Shown here: in pieces, positions 1 through 5,695 of the stretch | How the letters are laid out: each line of letters opens with the position of its first letter | Position numbering within the stretch: position 1 is the stretch's first letter | Assembly: GCA_002423465.1 (NCBI GenBank) | Contig: DIWG01000014.1 | Coordinates: 4,321-18,442 of the forward strand | DNA: 14,122 bases | DNA from: Syntrophaceae bacterium UBA6112 | GTDB taxonomy: Bacteria > Desulfobacterota > Syntrophia > Syntrophales > UBA5619 | Direction of reading: 5' to 3' | Notes under the pieces: model-generated | What the model saw: only the letters and a program-made list of their open reading frames with translations | The model's database searches: none | What the model was told of the DNA's origin: nothing | Translations under genes and position numbers: made by a program

Positions 1-1431
1 TTCAAAACCCAAGACCTGACCCCATTCGTCGAGGAAGGGAGCCGCCGCTTTCCGGACGGGGAGGTCGTAGCGCGCGAGGAGCTGTCCCATCCGCTGCATG
101 GATTCCTGACCTCCGCAGACGAAGACGACCCGCTCCCCCTCCCCGAGCCAGCCCCGGATCTTCTCCGCGAGCGGCAGGAGGAGACCGGCCTCTTCCGCTT
201 CCGTCCCGGTCGTCGCGCCGATGGCGATGTCCCGCTCCAGTTGAAAGCGGACGGAAGAACGGGCTTCGTCTCCGGTCCCCAGGGCAAGACCCTCCAGATG
301 AAGCTGTTTCATCTCCTTAATCTGTACTGAAACCTCCGCCGAGGTCAGGTAAGCCGCTTCCTTTTCCAGATGGAACCGTTCCTGGTCATGGGCCTTGAGG
401 AGGAAGCGATCGAGGTCGTTTTCGATCTTCTCCTGTTCCTGTGCGATGGCCAGGGGATCGTCGAGAACCATGAGGCCGGCCGGGGGAAGGTAGTCGAAAA
501 GCGTTCCGAGACCGCAATCGGCTTCTTCGTGAAGACAAATTTCGCCCCCGGGGGGACAGCTTTGAAATCTATCCCCACTGTCGTAAAAGAGGGAATGGAA
601 CAACGGGTTGACCGCGGAGCCGAGGCCGGTCGCAATCATCTCGGCAAGCTTGTCCTTCACGGCCCGCGGGAGTTCCAGAGCGTTGGAACGGCGGCGAATG
701 TTCCGGACGGCCCGTTCCCGCCGCTCGGGTGTGAGGATCGCCTCCCGGGCGGGGAAGAGCATGAATTCTGCAAGCTCCCGAATGGAGCGCTGCGTGGCCT
801 CGTCGAAAATGCGGATCGATTCCAGCTCGTCGCCGAAGAACTCCAGACGGAAAGGGTGAGGGGCCGACGGGGGGTAGAGATCGATCATGTTCCCCCGAAC
901 GCTGAATTCCCCCTTCCCCTCCACAAGTGTGACGCGGCCGTACCCCCCCTCGGTGAGCTTCCGGACCAATTCGTCCCGCTCCCGAATGTCGCCCACAGAG
1001 ATCCACTCGACATAACCTTCCAGGACCCTCCGTGGAATCACTTTCTGCATGAGGGCGCGGACGGGAATGACCGTGACGGCTGGAACGCCGTACACAAGGC
1101 GGTGGAGAACCTCCAGACGGGCCAGTTCCGTCTCCCGCTGGAAGGCAAACATATCCGTCGTCAGGAGATCCCAGGAGGGCAGGAGGAAGGCCTGATCCTC
1201 ACCGAGGAAGAGGCAGAGGTCCCGGACGCAGGTTTCAGCCTCCTTCTCAGTCGGGGAAATCACGAGGAGCGGACGGTGCAGTTGTCGGAAGAGGAGGGCT
1301 AAAAAGAAGGCGCGGGCCGACCCTTCCAGGCCGCCGACGGCGATCCGTTCCTCCCCGCGGCCCAACCGCTCCAGCAGTTCCCGCAGCACGGGATCGCCCG
1401 GACTCTTTCGGTTTTCGACGATCTTTCTCAC
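1..1431 (-). CDS. mfd: Transcription-repair coupling factor Mfd, N-terminal part (cut by window edge)
   Basis: Mfd releases RNA polymerase stalled at DNA lesions and recruits UvrA for nucleotide excision repair in the cytoplasm. The minus strand is open for 477 codons to the left edge, so the RNAP-interaction and translocase domains lie outside. What is visible matches the UvrB-like N-terminal module: an early segment with LPSWDLLTTDMFAFQRE, then a segment with VTVIPVRALMQKV, then the hallmark GGYGRVTLVEGKGEFSVRGN followed by MIDLYPP and FRLEFFGDELESIRIFDE. Later FDYLPPAGLMVLDDP and a helical stretch lead into the next domain. I chose GTG at 1431 because it is the first plausible start after the in-frame stop at 1462-1464 and has GGAG six bases upstream. 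No neighbour is co-oriented within 400 bp upstream. Around residues 283-306 the sequence carries a short cysteine-containing stretch that looks longer than I expect for Mfd; this is only an impression. The family call is very secure. Confidence 0.95.
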   Translation of the reverse strand, partial: MRKIVENRKSPGDPVLRELLERLGRGEERIAVGGLEGSARAFFLALLFRQLHRPLLVISPTEKEAETCVRDLCLFLGEDQAFLLPSWDLLTTDMFAFQRETELARLEVLHRLVYGVPAVTVIPVRALMQKVIPRRVLEGYVEWISVGDIRERDELVRKLTEGGYGRVTLVEGKGEFSVRGNMIDLYPPSAPHPFRLEFFGDELESIRIFDEATQRSIRELAEFMLFPAREAILTPERRERAVRNIRRRSNALELPRAVKDKLAEMIATGLGSAVNPLFHSLFYDSGDRFQSCPPGGEICLHEEADCGLGTLFDYLPPAGLMVLDDPLAIAQEQEKIENDLDRFLLKAHDQERFHLEKEAAYLTSAEVSVQIKEMKQLHLEGLALGTGDEARSSVRFQLERDIAIGATTGTEAEEAGLLLPLAEKIRGWLGEGERVVFVCGGQESMQRMGQLLARYDLPVRKAAAPFLDEWGQVLGFE

Positions 1432-1737
1432 GGCAGGCTCCGCAAAAAAGATCTTCTTCGATCAGATGATTTCAGGGGAATCCTTTCCTATCCGTACAAC
1501 GGTGTTTAACTATAATATCGTCTGCATTTATTCAAGCGGGAATCTCTCCCGGATGTCGCGACAATATTTGCGTTTCACCGCCCCCCTCAACATCCCTTCC
1601 CTTCTCTATCGACAGGAAAAATCTTTCGGATAGCGGGGTAATTTCGGAGACAGGCGTAATTCCGAAGTCCGGTATTTTCGTTGAACATCTTGAACATCGC
1701 TTTCATTCCTTGGCGGGATATGTTATGGGGGTGCCAC
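1432..1737. other. Intergenic region between mfd and selC
   Basis: About 306 bases without a convincing gene. It should hold the mfd promoter (minus) and the selC promoter (plus). Just before the tRNA there is TATGTTAT at 1719-1726, which could serve as a -10 for selC, but I found no good -35 at proper spacing. Short open frames crossing 1681-1979 run through the tRNA and are not credible genes. Confidence 0.5.
1509..1535 (-). promoter_or_regulatory. Candidate mfd promoter
   Basis: On the minus strand TTGAAT (1535-1530) is followed after 15 bases by TATAGT (1514-1509), one mismatch from TATAAT. The spacer is shorter than the ideal 17, so this is a moderate sigma-70 match only. It lies about 80 bases upstream of the mfd GTG. 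Confidence 0.35.
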
Positions 1738-1835
1738 GGAAGTGCAAAGGTCACTGGTGGGCCTCCCGGACTTCAAATCCGGAGTGGGGGGCTAGTACCC
1801 TCCCAGGTGGGTTCGATTCCCATGCACTTCCGCCA
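1738..1835 (+). tRNA. selC: tRNA-Sec (selenocysteine, anticodon UCA)
   Basis: This gene encodes the tRNA that is charged with serine, converted to selenocysteine and delivered to UGA codons by SelB. The fold can be drawn directly. The acceptor is eight pairs (GGAAGTGC at 1738-1745 with GCACTTCC at 1824-1831), with discriminator G1832 and encoded CCA at 1833-1835. The T stem is five pairs (GTGGG/CCCAT) with loop TTCGATT. The 8+5 geometry is characteristic of bacterial tRNA-Sec. The anticodon stem CCGGA/TCCGG encloses loop CTTCAAA, with anticodon TCA at 1773-1775. A long G-rich/C-rich variable arm follows at about 1783-1805, and the D arm is extended. Total length is 98 nt. Its presence implies that the organism makes selenoproteins. 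An integrase gene ends 23 bases after the CCA, making the 3' end a probable attachment site. Confidence 0.97.
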
Positions 1836-1858
1836 TTTTTATTTGATTTTATTAGGAT
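1812..1858. other. Probable attachment site (attL) at the 3' end of selC
   Basis: Tyrosine integrases commonly recombine within the T loop and acceptor end of a tRNA gene and restore it on insertion. Here the intact selC 3' end is followed after 23 AT-rich bases by the stop codon of an integrase, the usual geometry of an island end. I looked for a second copy of the tRNA 3' end (core GATTCCCATGCACTTCC) elsewhere in the window and found none, so the other junction is either outside the window or degraded. The exact crossover cannot be set from one end. Confidence 0.5.
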
Positions 1859-2971
1859 TTACTTACCGGATTCTTTCCCCCGAATTTCCCCCAGGGGTAT
1901 GACTTTCCTCTCCAGGATGCGGCGTTTCGCTTCGAGTTGGACGGAGGCGTATTGCATGACGGAATCGCGTCGCGCATGATCCGTCAACATTTGCAGTTCG
2001 TCGATGCTCAGACCCTTTTCGTTGACGTACTGGCTGCATGAGGAATGTTTCAGCCCGGCGTACATGTCGATCGCCTCACCGACCGCCCCGCAGGCCTTGT
2101 GCCAGAGATCCACGAGATAATCATGCTGGTAATGCTGGCCCTTTAACCGACCCGTTGGATTCGTAAAGAAGTATGGGCCGAACGTCTTCGGCATCTTCTC
2201 TATGATCGGTTTGAATTCACTGTGACAGGGGATAAAGTGGATCTTGTGGGTCTTCGTGTGTTCCACCAGTTTCTTGCTGGAGAAGGCCCGGCGGATGATG
2301 AAGCTGTCCGTTGCCTCGTCGTAATCCTCCTTGTATAGGGCCATGGCTTCAGACGGTCTGCGGAGATGGAACTTCAGCCACCAGAAGATCGGCTGATGCT
2401 CCTCCGGGATCGCCTGGATGATCTTGACCTGGCGTTCTTCGGAGACCCACCGGATCGGTTTGGGCTCGATCCCGTAGAGACGTTTTTCAGGAAAGGGCGG
2501 CAGGGCGATGATGCGGCTCGACTTCCAGGCATGGTCGAGGCATCGGCGCAGGCAGTACATCACGTTGAGCTTACCTTTTCCTTCCCGCTTGATGTCGGCC
2601 AACAGTTGGCAAAGAGTGTCGTAGCGGATCTCATGGACATTCACGGGATGCTTTTTGAACCACGGGATCAGGTGGTTATTGATGGAATTGAGGTAATCCC
2701 TGTACGTGGCGGGGGAAAGGTGCGCCTCCTGCAATTTGATCCATGTCCGCAGGTAGGGAACCACGTCGGTGGGAACCTCCCGGGTGTACTTCTCGATCCG
2801 GAAGAACCCGCTCTCTTTGTCGGCCTGCATGCAGGCCAGCAGCTTTTCGGCCAGCTTTACGTGGTAGAGATATTCGCCGTTATACTTGTAGATCTTGTAC
2901 GGTTTTCCCTTGTGCATCCAGGATACGTAGTAGTACCCACGATCCTTGCGGAAATGGATTGAACCTTTCAT
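1859..2971 (-). CDS. int: Tyrosine recombinase / integrase of a selC-integrated element
   Basis: A 370-aa phage-type integrase that should catalyse site-specific insertion and excision at the adjacent tRNA-Sec gene. Residues 1-60 form a small arm-type DNA-binding domain rich in Tyr and Lys. About 65-155 is a SAM-like core-binding domain (LSPATYRDYLNSINNHL). About 175-350 is the catalytic domain. Box I is LRRPSEAM, with likely catalytic Arg205. A beta-hairpin lysine lies in HTKTHKIHFIP. The late motif TDHARRDSVMQYASV supplies His332 and the nucleophile Tyr341. The usual HxxR motif reads AGLKHS, with lysine in place of arginine. I start at the ATG at 2971 because a GGAGGGGG ribosome site lies seven bases upstream and a promoter sits just before it; the longer frame up to 3028 would begin upstream of that promoter. 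No frameshift is seen, so it may be active. Confidence 0.93.
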   Translation of the reverse strand: MKGSIHFRKDRGYYYVSWMHKGKPYKIYKYNGEYLYHVKLAEKLLACMQADKESGFFRIEKYTREVPTDVVPYLRTWIKLQEAHLSPATYRDYLNSINNHLIPWFKKHPVNVHEIRYDTLCQLLADIKREGKGKLNVMYCLRRCLDHAWKSSRIIALPPFPEKRLYGIEPKPIRWVSEERQVKIIQAIPEEHQPIFWWLKFHLRRPSEAMALYKEDYDEATDSFIIRRAFSSKKLVEHTKTHKIHFIPCHSEFKPIIEKMPKTFGPYFFTNPTGRLKGQHYQHDYLVDLWHKACGAVGEAIDMYAGLKHSSCSQYVNEKGLSIDELQMLTDHARRDSVMQYASVQLEAKRRILERKVIPLGEIRGKESGK

Positions 2972-2996
2972 ACAAATACCCCCTCCCCATGGATAG

Positions 2997-3025
2997 CGTA
3001 TAGGCATATTTCCAGAAAGATTCAA
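2997..3025 (-). promoter_or_regulatory. Promoter of the integrase gene
   Basis: On the minus strand TTGAAT (3025-3020) is followed after exactly 17 bases by TATACG (3002-2997). Transcription would start near 2990 and leave a leader of about 20 nt that carries the strong Shine-Dalgarno sequence. This supports the start at 2971 and an int transcript separate from the replication operon. Confidence 0.55.
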
Positions 3026-3129
3026 CATAAATTACCACCGAATCCGAGAGTGGACCGTCGAGGTCCTACCCTTTGTTTCTGAACGGTTTTACATCAATCA
3101 GGACCGAACAATGCGCTTTCCGATACTCT

Positions 3130-3160
3130 GCTGGCGGATTCAGTTATCCGCACCGGCAGC
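3130..3160. repeat. Bulged inverted repeat between int and the excisionase gene
   Basis: GCTG-GCGGAT (3130-3139) pairs with ATCCGC (3146-3151) and CAGC (3157-3160), around a six-base loop and with a five-base bulge. There is no T-run on either side, so it is not an obvious intrinsic terminator. It could be an integrase/excisionase arm site or a regulatory hairpin. A second small one, GGACC/GGTCC, lies at 3052-3066. Confidence 0.35.
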
Positions 3161-3174
3161 GCCGTCGGTCATTT

Positions 3175-3420
3175 CTAAAAATCGTCTCTCTGTCGCTCCT
3201 CCAGATTGCGAATCTCATCGGCAGAAATCCTGATGCAGTCCCTCAACCGAACCACCTTCAGGTCCCCCATGTCGATGAGGCGGTAGATCGTCCGGTCGGA
3301 AACCGAAAAGTAGCGGGCTACCTCGTCGACACGGAAGTAACGCCGGGTGGTCAGGCTGAAAACAGCGGGCACCTTCTCGTTCATCCCTCGGCCGCCTCCG
3401 CGGGTGGACAAAAAGTTCAT
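3175..3420 (-). CDS. Excisionase-family helix-turn-helix protein
   Basis: A small (about 81 aa) DNA-binding protein of the MerR-like/excisionase HTH_17 type. Such proteins bend attachment-site DNA to direct excision, or act as AlpA-like activators of the integrase gene in satellites. The core reads YFRVDEVARYFSVSDRTIYR followed by LIDMGDLKVVRLRDCIRISADEI: a helix-turn-helix, then the wing typical of the family. The start is uncertain. ATG at 3420 has AGGAGG 11 bases upstream, ATG at 3384 (MNEKVPAV) has GGAGG 10 bases upstream, and a TTG at 3444 is also in frame; the folded domain lies after all of these. The gene sits between int and the replication genes on the same strand, about 200 bp upstream of int. 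The family call is secure; the choice of excision or activation role is inferred. Confidence 0.8.
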   Translation of the reverse strand: MNFLSTRGGGRGMNEKVPAVFSLTTRRYFRVDEVARYFSVSDRTIYRLIDMGDLKVVRLRDCIRISADEIRNLEERQRDDF

Positions 3421-3508
3421 GATGAAAATCGCCTCCTGGGTCAACTATTCGACGACCGTCTCCGGCCTGGGTGCGGGGGGTTACCCCTCGAAAGAAGTTT
3501 TGACCCGT

Positions 3509-3560
3509 AGGACGCGCCGTCTCGACCCCCATATCGGATCAGGACGTGCCGTCTCGACCC
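3509..3560. repeat. 20-bp direct repeat, two copies, 32-bp period
   Basis: The segments at 3509-3528 and 3541-3560 are identical except one base (core CGCCGTCTCGACCC versus TGCCGTCTCGACCC). The second copy overlaps the last codons of the preceding minus-strand gene (stop at 3541-3539) and the first lies just past it. They may be binding sites for the neighbouring HTH protein or a short tandem duplication. Confidence 0.6.
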
Positions 3561-4021
3561 TTTTTCAAACCGCCCTCGGCCCCCTTCCCACCGCCTTTTT
3601 TCCGGAAGCCGAACTTCTTTAGATGACGGGCCCGGACGGCCTGGTCACCTGATGACATATCCCGCCGTACAGGCCGCTTCTGAAACCAAGTCCGCAACTG
3701 TGTCTCTTCGGGAAGATCCGGATCAAGACCGGAGATCCCCTTCCGAATCACGATCAGGCGATTGAGCATCTCGAGGGTGAAATACCCGGCGCCGCTCCCG
3801 GCTACTTTTGAAAGCCTCCGTTGCGCCCTGATCCAGGGACGGGCCCCCTGGGTCCGGGAGCGACAGACATCCTCGTCGGGATACCAGATCCCCTTCAGAC
3901 TGCTCAGGTCCAAGGGGCAGAGCGGCGCGAGGCAGTCTTCGAAAAGCGTGCAAGCCGGCCGATGTCCTGAAGGACCCTCCTCCCGATCCTGACGGCCGGA
4001 AACGACGATTCGTTCAGCCAT
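3539..4021 (-). CDS. Four-cysteine basic protein of unknown function in the replication operon
   Basis: I do not recognise this 160-aa protein as a named family. Its N-terminal third has four cysteines spaced C-x5-C-x4-C-x17-C (residues 24, 30, 35, 53) in the context FEDCLAPLCPLDLSSLKGIW and YPDEDVC. This could bind zinc or an iron-sulfur cluster. A conserved-looking central block follows (AGYFTLEMLNRLIVIRKGI), then a strongly basic C-terminal tail (RARHLKKFGFRKKGGGKG) suited to nucleic-acid contact. Its ATG at 4021 overlaps the stop of the upstream gene by eight bases, so translation is probably coupled and the product should work with the loader and initiator encoded upstream. A role in replication or nucleic-acid processing of the element is an inference from context alone. 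The ORF is clearly real: it is coupled, and composition matches its neighbours. Confidence 0.7.
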   Translation of the reverse strand: MAERIVVSGRQDREEGPSGHRPACTLFEDCLAPLCPLDLSSLKGIWYPDEDVCRSRTQGARPWIRAQRRLSKVAGSGAGYFTLEMLNRLIVIRKGISGLDPDLPEETQLRTWFQKRPVRRDMSSGDQAVRARHLKKFGFRKKGGGKGAEGGLKKGRDGTS

Positions 4022-4460
4022 GATTCCACCTCATTTCACGACCGGGCTTGGTCAACGAATAGCCATGCGCTTCAAGATCGACCAGGAAGGCCGCCGGAAC
4101 GCCGTTGAGGTTGGACCGCTTGCATCTCCTGCAGCGGAAAAGGTACCGGCTCCCATTCCAGAACATACTGATCATCCCGGTCTCGTCACAATCCGGACAG
4201 TCCGCCCCGGTATTCCCCTGCACCCGCCGGAGGGGGTGATGCTCCAGCCATTGTTGCCAGAGCTCCCGCATGACCAGGGGCAGGTTCCTCGGATAGGACT
4301 CGTTCCGGCTTCGGATCTGTCCGCTCATCCAGTCGACCGGCTCATCGGGGATGTGCTTCACCTGCTGGAACCACAGATCGAGCGTCTCCTCCCGGGGATC
4401 CCGGCGCTCGTAGTAGAAGCAAAGTCCCTTCACGAAGTCGTGGAAGATTTTTTCAACCAT
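4014..4460 (-). CDS. Probable replicative helicase loader with C-terminal zinc ribbon
   Basis: A 148-aa protein in two parts. Residues 1-75 are helical (FYYERRDPREETLDLWFQQV, DEPVDWMSGQIRSRNESYPRNLPLVMRELW). That layout recalls small phage helicase loaders such as SPP1 G39P and other helicase-loader N-termini: an acidic helix pair, then a PxNLPxxMRELW-like end. Residues 88-113 form a zinc ribbon, CPDC-x18-CRRC. The family link is by pattern recollection, not by search. It lies directly downstream of the initiator-like gene, overlapping it by 31 bases (4430-4460), and overlaps the next gene by eight. The start at 4460 is preceded by a GGGGAG ribosome site inside the upstream gene; the longer frame extending to 4655 is only out-of-frame initiator sequence. 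A loading role for a host DnaB-type helicase at the element's origin is inferred. Confidence 0.65.
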   Translation of the reverse strand: MVEKIFHDFVKGLCFYYERRDPREETLDLWFQQVKHIPDEPVDWMSGQIRSRNESYPRNLPLVMRELWQQWLEHHPLRRVQGNTGADCPDCDETGMISMFWNGSRYLFRCRRCKRSNLNGVPAAFLVDLEAHGYSLTKPGREMRWNHG

Positions 4461-5299
4461 CGCTCCAGACTCCCCTCCCCCTCGGGCGGACCGGCGCGCG
4501 GACCGCCCCGGCCAGCCCGGTCCTGCGCCCGGGTCAGCCAGTTGACGGCGAACCGCTGCCAGTTCGACTTGCGGTTCACCGGGTTCGCCGACGCCCAGGC
4601 CTCCATGCGGCGCAGTTCTGAGAGCACATCGACCGCGGGATAGGCCTTCTGCCATTTTTCAACCAGTTCCGGGGGCACCTGTTGGAAACGGCCGGCGTCG
4701 TAATCGAAGACGATCCCCTTCCGTGCGGGACAAGATACCCGCGCCGCAGGTTTAGACTGGCGGCGACCAGTGTCGGGAGTGGGAGGATCGGCCTTGTCCT
4801 CCTGCTCCCCCTCCTCCGGCGGGGGTCGATCGTCATCGGCCACCGCAGTAGTAGTTTGTATTTCTGTTTCGGTTTCTGTTTCGGTTTCTGTTTCATCGCT
4901 GCACTCTCGCGAGTCTGTGGCGAGTGAGTCGCGAGACACTCGCGAGGGTCTCGCGAGGATGTCGCGAGGACAGGGCGGATTGCGCATCTTGCTCGGCCGG
5001 TCTACCCGCTGGTGATCGGAAAAGTTCCGGATATAAAAGAATGATTCCCCGTCGGCCGTGAAGGGGTCGATAACGCCGATCCGCTCCAGGTCGGCCAGCC
5101 ATTTCTGGAACTCGTTTAAGGTGAGGTCCACGTCGTAGGGGAAGATCTGCGCTTTGAGCCAAGCCGGATGCCCCTTGGTGACGCCGTAGTCGTCGGAGCA
5201 GGTCCAGAGACCCGCGAAGATCAGGCGCGCCTCCCGCGGGACCAGTGCAAGCTTCTCGTCACTCCAGAATTCCGGCTTCAGGATCCGGGACCGGGCCAT
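4430..5299 (-). CDS. Phage-type replication initiator / replisome organiser protein
   Basis: A 289-aa protein with three regions. Residues 1-95 look like the winged-helix N-terminal domain of phage replication initiators (MARSRILKPEFWSDEKLA, ARLIFAGLWTCSDDYG, then LERIGVIDPF and FFYIRNFSDHQ). Residues 105-195 are a low-complexity linker with an (ET)n run at about 136-147. Residues 196-262 are a compact C-terminal helical domain (FQQVPPELVEKWQKAYPAVD, NRKSNWQRFAVNWLTRAQ), typical of DnaD/O-like proteins that contact the helicase or loader. The start at 5299 is chosen for a GAGG site eight bases upstream and a typical MARxRxLKPEF opening. It heads the three-gene replication operon reading toward int. 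The linker-coding DNA carries an iteron array (4896-4972), so the gene probably contains its own origin, as lambda O does. Which organiser family it belongs to is uncertain; its role in element replication is likely. Confidence 0.8.
   Translation of the reverse strand: MARSRILKPEFWSDEKLALVPREARLIFAGLWTCSDDYGVTKGHPAWLKAQIFPYDVDLTLNEFQKWLADLERIGVIDPFTADGESFFYIRNFSDHQRVDRPSKMRNPPCPRDILARPSRVSRDSLATDSRECSDETETETETETEIQTTTAVADDDRPPPEEGEQEDKADPPTPDTGRRQSKPAARVSCPARKGIVFDYDAGRFQQVPPELVEKWQKAYPAVDVLSELRRMEAWASANPVNRKSNWQRFAVNWLTRAQDRAGRGGPRAGPPEGEGSLERWLKKSSTTS
4861..4972. other. Candidate replication origin inside the initiator gene (iterons plus pyrimidine-rich repeats)
   Basis: Five exact TCGCGAG motifs begin at 4907, 4929, 4940, 4951 and 4962. 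A one-mismatch copy (TGGCGAG) sits at 4918 and a weaker one (TCGCTGC) at 4896, giving a strict 11-bp period over seven units. Eleven is not a multiple of three, so the repeat is not explained by a repeated peptide. Immediately beside it, at 4861-4896, is the 12-bp unit TTTCTGTTTCGG in two exact copies and one 10/12 copy, a T-rich strand-asymmetric tract. Phage lambda's origin lies inside gene O with iterons next to an AT-rich asymmetric tract. By analogy this is a candidate origin; function is inferred. Confidence 0.6.
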
Positions 5300-5695
5300 C
5301 ATCTCTACCTCGCCACCGTGACATCGAAAAAGACGGCAAACCACCTGCGGCGCCCAGCGGGGCCCGCAAACGAAAAAGGGTTTGCCACAGGGTGGCACAA
5401 AGGGATCGGAAAAGTTTCGGAAAAAAACCGGTTTTTTTGCGGTCGCCAAAAATATTTTTTACGGGTTCGTTTAGTGAATTTCATTTATGATTATGGATTG
5501 TTGACAGATTACAAGCGAATATTCAGGGGGAAAAGTCGATGAGTTGACGGCAGCAACATCTAGGGAGAACGAAATATTCTAAAGAGTGGGTTCTGAGGTT
5601 AAGGATCTTTTGACATTTCTCCGATATTATGGGAGAAGTTTCCGGTATTGAAACATTCCCAACCATTCAGCAAAGCTTTATTTTTGAGACGGATC
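5300..5695. promoter_or_regulatory. Divergent control region between the replication operon and the DUF4238/SEFIR unit
   Basis: About 400 bases without a gene, becoming very AT-rich from 5420. It contains a perfect 6+3+6 inverted repeat TGCCACAGGGTGGCA (5383-5397), about 85 bases upstream of the initiator start. It also contains an 18-bp perfect palindrome of seven A, CCGG, seven T (5421-5438), AAAAATATTTTT (5448-5459), and TTCTCC/GGAGAA around a nine-base loop (5617-5637). These are plausible operators or unwinding-prone DNA. TTGACA occurs at 5501 and 5610, but neither has a -10 at usable spacing, so I assign no exact promoter. An in-frame minus-strand extension of the initiator to 5449 is not supported by a ribosome site. 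Confidence 0.5.

Noticed and set aside
370..1302. A 310-codon plus-strand open frame
   Set aside because: It lies opposite mfd, whose minus-strand translation has clear family motifs; the plus-strand product shows no domain and is a GC-rich shadow.
2366..2962. A 198-codon plus-strand open frame
   Set aside because: It is antisense to the integrase, whose catalytic motifs are recognisable, and has no ribosome site or domain of its own.
2972..3028. Longer N-terminus for the integrase
   Set aside because: The added residues include sequence overlapping the predicted promoter, and the internal ATG at 2971 has a much better ribosome site.
4020..4643. A 207-codon plus-strand open frame
   Set aside because: It is antisense to the loader and initiator genes; the zinc ribbon and winged-helix motifs are on the minus strand.
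4896..4972. Iterons as a CRISPR array or as a peptide repeat
   Set aside because: Units are 11 bp without unique spacers of CRISPR length, and 11 bp is not in codon phase. No CRISPR array was seen anywhere in the window.
5501..5630. Promoters built on TTGACA at 5501 or 5610
   Set aside because: The nearest -10-like sequences are at unusable spacing (about 13 and 9 bases).
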